A stretch of 13,320 bases of DNA from contig JAZSEP010000095.1 in the NCBI GenBank assembly GCA_045531755.1, positions 1 to 13,320 on the forward strand. The letters are read 5' to 3'. Below are positions 1 to 4,972 of this stretch, piece by piece (the first letter of the stretch is position 1; each line of letters starts with the position of its first letter). The notes under the pieces are model-generated. The model saw only the letters and a list, made by a program, of their open reading frames with translations, was not told the DNA's origin and ran no database searches. The DNA is from UBA11540 sp045531755 (GTDB taxonomy: Bacteria; Bacillota; Clostridia; Oscillospirales; Ruminococcaceae). Position numbers and translations under genes: made by a program.

Positions 1-663
1 CAAACCCTGTACGAAATTCAGACAGCGGAATCCTTGCGCCTGGAAGAACAGACAAAAAACACAGAAATCTTCTTTTCGGAAAAATTCGAAAAACAAATGA
101 AAAAACTCATCCACCGCCGAGAAAAGCTGTACTACGTGCTGATAAACACGGCTGCAAAACGAGTTGCAATGATAATTCTGTTGATAATTATCGCGTTCAC
201 GTCAACCACAATAGGCGTTGCAAAGATATACCAACCCTTTGAAGATTTCATAATGGAAGTTTTCGAAGACCACACCCTTTTCAGACCAAACTATAATAAT
301 CAAACCTCATCCGTTGACCCCCTCGCCGAATGGAAGGTATACACCCCGTCTTACATTCCCGAAGGATTTGAGGTGGAAACAGAAACAACAGACTGGGAAT
401 ATCGTTATGTAATGTATACGTCAACAGACACATTCTTTTGGATAGAACAACTATCGCAATATAATGGTCAAATATTAATTGATACCGAAGGAACTTCAAT
501 AGAAGATATCTATATAAATGGAATTAAAGGAATCTATTACGAAAACAAAGGAGAAAAAACAATAATACTGTTCACCAGCAATAACTGCATAACAGTACAG
601 GGCAACATAGACAAAAATGAGCTCATAAATATAGCGATTTCGCTGAATCTTGAAGAAAAATAA
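1..663 (+). CDS. DUF4367-type single-pass membrane protein, 5' end outside the window
   Basis: The reading frame is open from base 1, so the true start lies upstream; a TTG at 34 is not a convincing start because it has no ribosome binding site. About 220 codons are visible. The N-terminal part is charged (…FEKQMKKLIHRREK), followed by one membrane segment (about AMIILLIIIAFTSTTIGVA). The C-terminal domain has the hallmarks of DUF4367: TPSYIPEGFEVE, a central DTEGTSIEDIYINGIKGIYY stretch, and a closing NELINIAISL helix. Proteins of this layout in gut Clostridia often sit next to ECF sigma factor genes and are thought to act as anti-sigma or sensor-like membrane proteins. That partner would lie upstream, outside the window, so the role is inferred. 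An inverted repeat with a T-run starts 29 bases after the stop and may end the transcript. Family assignment is fairly sure; function is not. Confidence 0.8.
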   Translation, partial: QTLYEIQTAESLRLEEQTKNTEIFFSEKFEKQMKKLIHRREKLYYVLINTAAKRVAMIILLIIIAFTSTTIGVAKIYQPFEDFIMEVFEDHTLFRPNYNNQTSSVDPLAEWKVYTPSYIPEGFEVETETTDWEYRYVMYTSTDTFFWIEQLSQYNGQILIDTEGTSIEDIYINGIKGIYYENKGEKTIILFTSNNCITVQGNIDKNELINIAISLNLEEK

Positions 664-691
664 AAAATCTAAAATTTAATGTCCAAAATAC

Positions 692-765
692 CACCTCTCA
701 ATCGTTTATATATTAGAGACATAAAAAGTCCAAGGAATATATAAACGGAAGGGAGGTGAATTTTT
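692..765 (+). promoter_or_regulatory. Imperfect inverted repeat covering a Shine-Dalgarno site, with a T-run
   Basis: The arms at 692-714 and 736-758 are inverted copies of 23 bases with 4 mismatches, separated by 21 bases. The right arm ends in GGGAGGTG, a near-ideal ribosome binding site for the ATG at 766, so the left arm (CACCTCTC) would mask it in a transcript coming from upstream. Two bases after the right arm is TTTTT (761-765), so the same hairpin could also act as an intrinsic terminator for the upstream DUF4367 gene. The structure is seen directly; either role is inferred. A 10-base direct repeat, ATGTCCAAAA, flanks it (679-688 and 766-775). Confidence 0.6.
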
Positions 766-825
766 ATGTCCAAAAGAATAATTACTGCGATTCTGTGCCT
801 GTCGACGTTCGGATCTTTTTTATAG
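766..825 (+). CDS. 19-codon micro-ORF or signal-peptide remnant
   Basis: The ATG at 766 has a strong GGGAGGTGAA ribosome binding site and encodes MSKRIITAILCLSTFGSFL before a TAG. The peptide has a basic N-terminus and a hydrophobic core like the first part of a secretion signal. No matching continuation appears in any frame after the stop. It could be a short leader peptide, a small membrane peptide, or the leftover 5' end of a lost exported-protein gene. The decayed lipoprotein start only about 90 bases downstream favours a remnant, but the intact ribosome binding site inside a hairpin keeps a regulatory leader possible. Confidence 0.35.
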   Translation: MSKRIITAILCLSTFGSFL

Positions 826-851
826 CCATTGTGAATGAAGTAAAAATATTA

Positions 852-881
852 TTGACAAATTATAGTTGACGATGATAAAAT
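852..881 (+). promoter_or_regulatory. Sigma-A promoter for the surface-protein operon
   Basis: TTGACA (852-857) and TAAAAT (876-881) are separated by 18 bases, with an extended -10 TGA just before the -10 hexamer and an A/T-rich stretch upstream (841-851) that could act as an UP element. Transcription would start near 888 and run through the lipoprotein-start relic into the gene at 1136. The architecture matches the str promoter in this window (TTGACA, 18 bases, TGA, TATAAT). Confidence 0.75.
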
Positions 882-898
882 AAAAACAAGGAAATAAT

Positions 899-993
899 TC
901 CCCGACAGGAGATTTCTATGAAAAAGTTGATTTCGACAATGCTTTTGTCGGCTGTTCTACTCTGCTCCTGTGCCGAACCGGGCATCTGACAAC
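899..993 (+). pseudogene. Relic of the 5' end of a lipoprotein gene, frameshifted
   Basis: This stretch aligns with 2313-2406, the ribosome binding site and first codons of the lipoprotein gene at 2332, with about nine substitutions and one single-base insertion over 95 bases. The ORF from ATG 918 reads MKKLISTMLLSAVLLCSCAEP, with the same LCSC lipobox. The extra base near 984 then throws it into TGA at 987-989; the intact copy reads on as SADNSS at this point. Similarity ends at 993. The signal peptide is therefore preserved but the mature protein is gone. It is best read as a degraded partial duplicate, although a 23-residue lipopeptide could still be made. Confidence 0.7.
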
Positions 994-1135
994 AAATTCC
1001 GCATATACGACCCACGGGATGAGACAGATATGTACTAAAGTGCTAATACAGTATTTTACGGCACAGGTTTCCCCGTCAGCGGTTGTTACGGAAAAATTCA
1101 ATGGTTACAATATTGCAACTAAGGAGGGCAATTAT

Positions 1136-1972
1136 ATGAAAAAAGCAACATCCATAATTATGGCACTAATACTTTGTTTGGCCAGTGCTTCACTAACTGT
1201 GTTCGCGCAGGACACAGCGTATGCTGACAAAGGAGCAAAATCGGTTTACATTGAAGACGCAAAAGGATTTATAGAAAAATTTGAGGCTCTTGATTTGGTG
1301 AAAGAGAGCTATAAAGAGTACGGAATTAAAGTAAATCCGGACACAATAATGCCTATGTACGAATATAGCCTTAGAGAGTATGCAGAAACAGGGAAAATAG
1401 CACCTCGCCCAACAGAACATTATTTTGCGGAAGCTGTGTCTGCAAAAACCGGAGAGTTTGCAGGTATTGTTGAAATCACCCTTGCCGGTGATTATCCCGG
1501 TATAAGTACGTATGGAAACTATAGTACAAGCGGATGCGATTTTCTTTCGAATATAAAAAGAATATCTGCTTTTTTAACCGCTAATGGCTTTAATGCAGAA
1601 AAATTATCCGTAAAGGCGGTAGCTATGGGCTCGGGTATGGGCAACTGCTTCTATGTAACGGATTCTGTGAAAGAAGCAATAATTGCAATGTCGGAATCGG
1701 ACTATAAAGGAACAACGATAGATGAATATGCTTTCTTTTCAAGATGTGCAACCGACACGTACGATATGGTTTTATTGAATGACGAAACGTTGGCAAAAGT
1801 GAAAGAAATTAAAGCCGAATGGGACAGAATGGATGAAGAACTCCAGCAGTATAAAGACCGTGGCGAAAATCCACCTACAGGTGGTGACGAGTCGGTTGCT
1901 TTTGTAACTCTCGGGGTGATTATGACAGCCCTTATCCTCGTTTATGAAATAAAACGCAGAAGAGTAGCTTAA
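1136..1972 (+). CDS. Exported surface protein with C-terminal NPPTG sorting-type signal; paralogue of the lipoprotein at 2332
   Basis: 278 residues. The start at ATG 1136 is chosen because AAGGAGGGC (1121-1129) sits just upstream and a typical Sec signal peptide follows (residues 1 to about 24 or 30: MKKATSIIMALILCLASASL, possible cleavage after VFA or AYA). The in-frame extension back to 1019 lacks these features. The mature part (about 33-221) contains VYIEDAKGFIEKF, MYEYSLREYAETGKIAPR (74-91), GNCFYVTD (169-176) and YDMVLLNDE, all with counterparts in the lipoprotein encoded at 2332. A charged linker leads to NPPTGG (245-250), a hydrophobic segment (about 254-270) and the tail EIKRRRVA. 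That is the order of a sortase signal of NPxTG type common in Ruminococcaceae, so wall anchoring is likely but not proven. It could instead remain a C-terminally anchored membrane protein. I do not recognise the core domain and assign no activity. Confidence 0.85.
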   Translation: MKKATSIIMALILCLASASLTVFAQDTAYADKGAKSVYIEDAKGFIEKFEALDLVKESYKEYGIKVNPDTIMPMYEYSLREYAETGKIAPRPTEHYFAEAVSAKTGEFAGIVEITLAGDYPGISTYGNYSTSGCDFLSNIKRISAFLTANGFNAEKLSVKAVAMGSGMGNCFYVTDSVKEAIIAMSESDYKGTTIDEYAFFSRCATDTYDMVLLNDETLAKVKEIKAEWDRMDEELQQYKDRGENPPTGGDESVAFVTLGVIMTALILVYEIKRRRVA

Positions 1973-1990
1973 ACTGTTTTTCTTGCTTAA

Positions 1991-2022
1991 CGTTTTGAGC
2001 CGCTGAAAGCCGGCTCAGAACG
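1991..2022 (+). repeat. Strong intergenic hairpin without a U-run
   Basis: CGTTTTGAGCCG (1991-2002) and CGGCTCAGAACG (2011-2022) pair over 12 positions, one of them a G-U pair, around the 8-base loop CTGAAAGC. It lies between the sorting-signal protein and the DUF6199 gene. No T-run follows on either strand, so it does not look like an intrinsic terminator. A role in mRNA stability or in differential expression within the operon is possible but inferred. Confidence 0.6.
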
Positions 2023-2065
2023 GACAAACAGAAAGGATGACTGTGTTATTAATACTGCCTATAAT

Positions 2066-2305
2066 TTGCTTGTGATTGGTGTTGTGTGCCTGATTGTATC
2101 GGTGCTCAATTTCATATTCCCCAAGTTTTTTATCACATTCGGCGAAAAATGGAGATATGATTACGATTTGGAACCGTCGGATTTTGCAATCAAGATTGCG
2201 AAGGTCGGTGCGTTTATATTTATAATAATTTCGGTTGCAATGATTGTCATCGGCGCGGTCGCCCTTGCAAACAGCGATTACACCCTCAGCGGTCTTACGA
2301 TGTGA
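2066..2305 (+). CDS. DUF6199-type small membrane protein, start uncertain
   Basis: About 79-85 residues with two membrane segments: one near the N-terminus (VIGVVCLIVSVLNFIF) and one after the loop (VGAFIFIIISVAMIVIGAVAL). The loop PKFFITFGEKWRYDYDLEPSDFAIKIAKVG carries the features of the DUF6199 family: a PK after the first helix, an aromatic and charged segment, then EPSD leading into the second helix. Function is unknown in the family. The start is unclear. TTG 2066 is in frame but lacks a ribosome binding site. The GAAAGG at 2031-2036 would better serve ATT 2048, a rare start codon. An ATG at 2037 is in another frame and stops after 12 codons, so a recent frameshift is also possible. It sits 26 bases before the lipoprotein gene and is probably co-transcribed with it. 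Confidence 0.65.
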   Translation: MLVIGVVCLIVSVLNFIFPKFFITFGEKWRYDYDLEPSDFAIKIAKVGAFIFIIISVAMIVIGAVALANSDYTLSGLTM

Positions 2306-2331
2306 AACTTCATCCCCGATAGGAGATTTCT

Positions 2332-3504
2332 ATGAAAAAGTTGCTTTCGATAATGCTTTTGTCGGCTGTTTTACTCTGTTCCTGCACCGAACCGAGCGCT
2401 GACAACTCGTCACAGGACATTTCTTCGGAAATCGTTTCGCAGGAAAGCAGTGAAGCTCCTTCCAATGCGGATACAAGCTCTGCCGACGTTTCTTCCGAAG
2501 GAGAAGAAACACCGTCCTACGTTTACGCGCGAAGGGGAGAAGAAAGCCTTTTTGTTGAAGATGCAAAGGAGATTATCGAATCCTTTAAAGCCAAGGACGA
2601 GAATTTCGAAGCCGAAGCCAAGAGAAACGGGGCGAATATACACTCGGTCAGCAACTCGTTGATTCAGATGTATGAATACACCCTTGAAGAGTATGCTGAA
2701 ACAGGCAAGATAGAGCCAAGAGCAACCAACAGGTACTACTATTGTGATGATTACATTATAACAGAACACGAAGACAGCGTTTCCATATCAAAGCAGGAAC
2801 TGATACCTTTCAAGGATATAACAGACAAGCTCAGAGAAATGAAAATCGACGCTGAAGCTATGGCTGTAACCCTTGTGGAAATTGCAAATTTGGGACGTTG
2901 CTATTACGTCGATGACGGACAGACAGAGCTGCTTGTGCCGGCGCAGGATATCGAAGACAGCTACACGTTTGATAATGCCGCGATGCTTCTTTTTTACGAT
3001 ACGTCTGACGGGAAACCGTATAACTGCATTATCTTGAACGATGCCACACAGCTTCGAGCAAAGGGTGTCGCTGCAGATGAAGAAGAGTATGCTCAGATGA
3101 TTCGCGAAATGATAGAGAAGGATGGTCCTGCGTCTGCTTTCACAGGCGGCAAGGGCTGGTATGACAGAGAGATCCTTTCCAAATACTTTGTGAAATCCTG
3201 CAATCTGCCCGAAAACACGGACTACAGCAAGCTGATAAAGCCTAAAAATATGCAGTACTTCGGTCAATCTAACGGCTGGAGAGTATACCACGCGACCTAT
3301 GAAGGTCAAACGTGCGACACCGCTGTAATCGAGAAGGATTTGGGCGGATATAAATTCTACAGCAGCGGAATATACTATCCTTCGGAGGTTTCGATATACC
3401 TGATAAAACGAAAAGAGGTATTGACCCTCGAGCAAGCCTACGAGAAAGGCGAAATAGACGTCAAGGAAGTTTACGAATTCACTCCCGAAGCCTACAAAAG
3501 ATAA
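2332..3504 (+). CDS. Lipoprotein; paralogue of the protein at 1136 with an extra C-terminal domain
   Basis: 390 residues, with AGGAGA (2321-2326) five bases before the ATG. A lipoprotein signal peptide ends in the lipobox L15-C16-S17-C18, so Cys18 is the expected lipidated residue. A Ser/Glu/Asp-rich linker (about 22-62) spaces the protein from the membrane. The core (about 69-241) matches the upstream paralogue: SLFVEDAKEIIESF, MYEYTLEEYAETGKIEPR (113-130), GRCYYVDD (188-195) and YNCIILND. In the long block 15 of 18 residues are identical between the two proteins. A further C-terminal region (about 270-390) has no counterpart at 1136. It ends with LTLEQAYEKGEIDVKEVYEF, a tail resembling the LTLEEAYEKG ending of other uncharacterised clostridial exported proteins. 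No enzyme motif is recognised. It is likely held on the outer face of the cytoplasmic membrane and is probably the last gene of the operon. Confidence 0.85.
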   Translation: MKKLLSIMLLSAVLLCSCTEPSADNSSQDISSEIVSQESSEAPSNADTSSADVSSEGEETPSYVYARRGEESLFVEDAKEIIESFKAKDENFEAEAKRNGANIHSVSNSLIQMYEYTLEEYAETGKIEPRATNRYYYCDDYIITEHEDSVSISKQELIPFKDITDKLREMKIDAEAMAVTLVEIANLGRCYYVDDGQTELLVPAQDIEDSYTFDNAAMLLFYDTSDGKPYNCIILNDATQLRAKGVAADEEEYAQMIREMIEKDGPASAFTGGKGWYDREILSKYFVKSCNLPENTDYSKLIKPKNMQYFGQSNGWRVYHATYEGQTCDTAVIEKDLGGYKFYSSGIYYPSEVSIYLIKRKEVLTLEQAYEKGEIDVKEVYEFTPEAYKR

Positions 3505-3545
3505 TTTTTCATTCTCCTTGTTTAATTTTTATATTTACCTCGCTA

Positions 3546-3590
3546 AAAGCCGAGCCGTTTTCTTCGCAAACGGCTCGGCTTTGTCTGTTT
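3546..3590 (+). terminator. Intrinsic terminator of the surface-protein operon
   Basis: A perfect 15-base-pair stem (3546-3560 with 3568-3582, AAAGCCGAGCCGTTT and its complement) with a 7-base loop lies 41 bases after the lipoprotein stop. The T-rich stretch after it (GTCTGTTT) is imperfect, but the stem itself ends in TTT. Because both stem ends are A/T-rich it may also help stop transcripts coming from the tuf side. Confidence 0.75.
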
Positions 3591-3615
3591 CAATGCTCGA
3601 AACTATATAACGCCT

Positions 3616-3647
3616 CAAAACAAAAAGTCACGAAGGCAAAGCCTTCG
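3616..3647 (-). terminator. Intrinsic terminator of the str operon after tuf
   Basis: Read on the minus strand, CGAAGGC-TTT-GCCTTCG (3647-3631) forms a 7-base-pair hairpin 35 bases after the tuf stop. It is followed by TGACTTTTTGTTTT, a good U-run. Together with the hairpin at 3546-3582 it separates two convergent transcripts. Confidence 0.75.
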
Positions 3648-3682
3648 GAGCTTGAAGTGTTTACTTCGTGTGTTCAGTAGAA

Positions 3683-4882
3683 TTAGTCGTTGATAGCAAC
3701 AACAACGCCGGAACCTACTGTACGGCCACCCTCACGGATAGCGAAACGGAGTCCTTCTTCGATAGCGATAGGAGTGATGAGCTCAACGTCCATCTCAACG
3801 TTATCGCCAGGCATACACATCTCTGTGCCTGCAGGAAGGTTTACAACACCTGTAACGTCAGTTGTTCTGAAGTAGAACTGGGGACGATAGTTGTTGAAGA
3901 AAGGTGTGTGACGGCCGCCCTCGTCCTTTTTAAGAACGTAAACCTGACCCTTGAACTTGGTGTGAGGTTTAATGGAGCCGGGCTTACAGATAACCTGACC
4001 TCTTTCGATTTCAGTTCTCTGGATACCACGGAGAAGAGCACCGATGTTGTCACCAGCCTCAGCGTAGTCGAGAAGCTTTCTGAACATTTCGATACCGGTA
4101 ATAACAGTCTTTCTGGACTCGTCTGTAAGACCAACGATTTCAACTTCGTCAGACATTCTTACCTGACCTCTTTCAACTCTACCGGTAGCAACAGTACCAC
4201 GACCGGTGATTGTGAAGACGTCCTCAACAGGCATAAGGAAGGGAAGGTCAGCCTTACGCTCAGGAGTAGGAATGTACTCGTCAACAGCAGCCATAAGCTC
4301 ATAGATAGGAGCGTATGCAGGGTTGGAAGGATCATCGGGAGCCTCGAGAGCCTGGAGAGCAGAACCCTTAACGATCGGAATGTCGTCGCCGGGGAACTCA
4401 TAGTCAGAGAGGAGCTCACGGATTTCCATCTCAACGAGATCGAGAAGCTCAGGATCGTCAACCTGGTCAGCCTTGTTCATGAATACAACAATGTAAGGAA
4501 CGCCAACCTGACGGGAAAGAAGGATATGCTCACGAGTCTGGGGCATAGGTCCATCAGCTGCAGAAACAACGAGGATAGCGCCGTCCATCTGAGCAGCACC
4601 GGTGATCATGTTCTTAACGTAGTCAGCATGGCCGGGGCAGTCAACGTGTGCATAGTGTCTGTTGTCTGTTTCGTACTCAACGTGAGAAGTGTTGATTGTG
4701 ATACCACGCTCTCTCTCTTCGGGAGCCTTATCGATGTTAGCATAATCAACGAACTCAGCGGAACCCTTAAGACCGAGAGACTTAGTGATAGCAGCGGTAA
4801 GGGTTGTTTTACCATGGTCAACGTGACCGATGGTACCAATGTTTACGTGGGGCTTATTTCTTTCGAATTTAGCTTTTGCCAT
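3683..4882 (-). CDS. tuf: Elongation factor Tu
   Basis: 399 residues, normal for the family. EF-Tu is the GTPase that carries aminoacyl-tRNA to the ribosomal A site in the cytoplasm. The GTP-binding signatures are all present: P-loop GHVDHGKT (19-26), the RGITI switch I segment (59-63), DCPGH (81-85, with catalytic His84), NKAD (136-139) and a SAL motif (about 173-175). The two beta-barrel domains follow, with the usual GRGTVATGRVERG and RTTDVTG stretches. AAGGAGG (4897-4891) sits 8 bases before the ATG. It is the last gene of the block, 90 bases after fusA, and has its own candidate promoter in that gap, in keeping with the very high demand for EF-Tu. Confidence 0.98.
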   Translation of the reverse strand: MAKAKFERNKPHVNIGTIGHVDHGKTTLTAAITKSLGLKGSAEFVDYANIDKAPEERERGITINTSHVEYETDNRHYAHVDCPGHADYVKNMITGAAQMDGAILVVSAADGPMPQTREHILLSRQVGVPYIVVFMNKADQVDDPELLDLVEMEIRELLSDYEFPGDDIPIVKGSALQALEAPDDPSNPAYAPIYELMAAVDEYIPTPERKADLPFLMPVEDVFTITGRGTVATGRVERGQVRMSDEVEIVGLTDESRKTVITGIEMFRKLLDYAEAGDNIGALLRGIQRTEIERGQVICKPGSIKPHTKFKGQVYVLKKDEGGRHTPFFNNYRPQFYFRTTDVTGVVNLPAGTEMCMPGDNVEMDVELITPIAIEEGLRFAIREGGRTVGSGVVVAIND

Positions 4883-4926
4883 TGGAAAATCCTCCTTAAT
4901 ATTTCAGTTAAAAAGTTTATACATTT

Positions 4927-4955
4927 ATTTTACCAAGAGGTAAACAAAAATGCAA
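4927..4955 (-). promoter_or_regulatory. Candidate sigma-A promoter for tuf
   Basis: On the minus strand TTGCAT (4955-4950), exactly 17 bases, then TAAAAT (4932-4927) lie between fusA and tuf, about 45 bases upstream of the tuf start codon. The spacer end and -10 also form a small perfect hairpin (TTTACC-TCTT-GGTAAA, 4944-4929), so the element may have a second role in the read-through mRNA. The hexamers are good but not perfect. Confidence 0.5.
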
Positions 4956-4972
4956 GTGTTTAGAGAGAAAAA

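Noticed and set aside
679..744. 21-codon ORF starting MSKIPPLNRL
   Set aside because: It has no ribosome binding site and mostly overlaps the left arm and loop of the inverted repeat.
1019..1135. N-terminal extension of the sorting-signal protein to ATG 1019
   Set aside because: No ribosome binding site at 1019, and the extension would bury the clear AAGGAGG plus signal-peptide start at 1136.
3668..4963. Open frame of 431 codons on the plus strand opposite tuf
   Set aside because: It is a shadow of tuf. The strong codon preference of this highly expressed gene avoids codons whose complements are stops, which opens the antisense frame. It has no ribosome binding site and no plausible protein composition.
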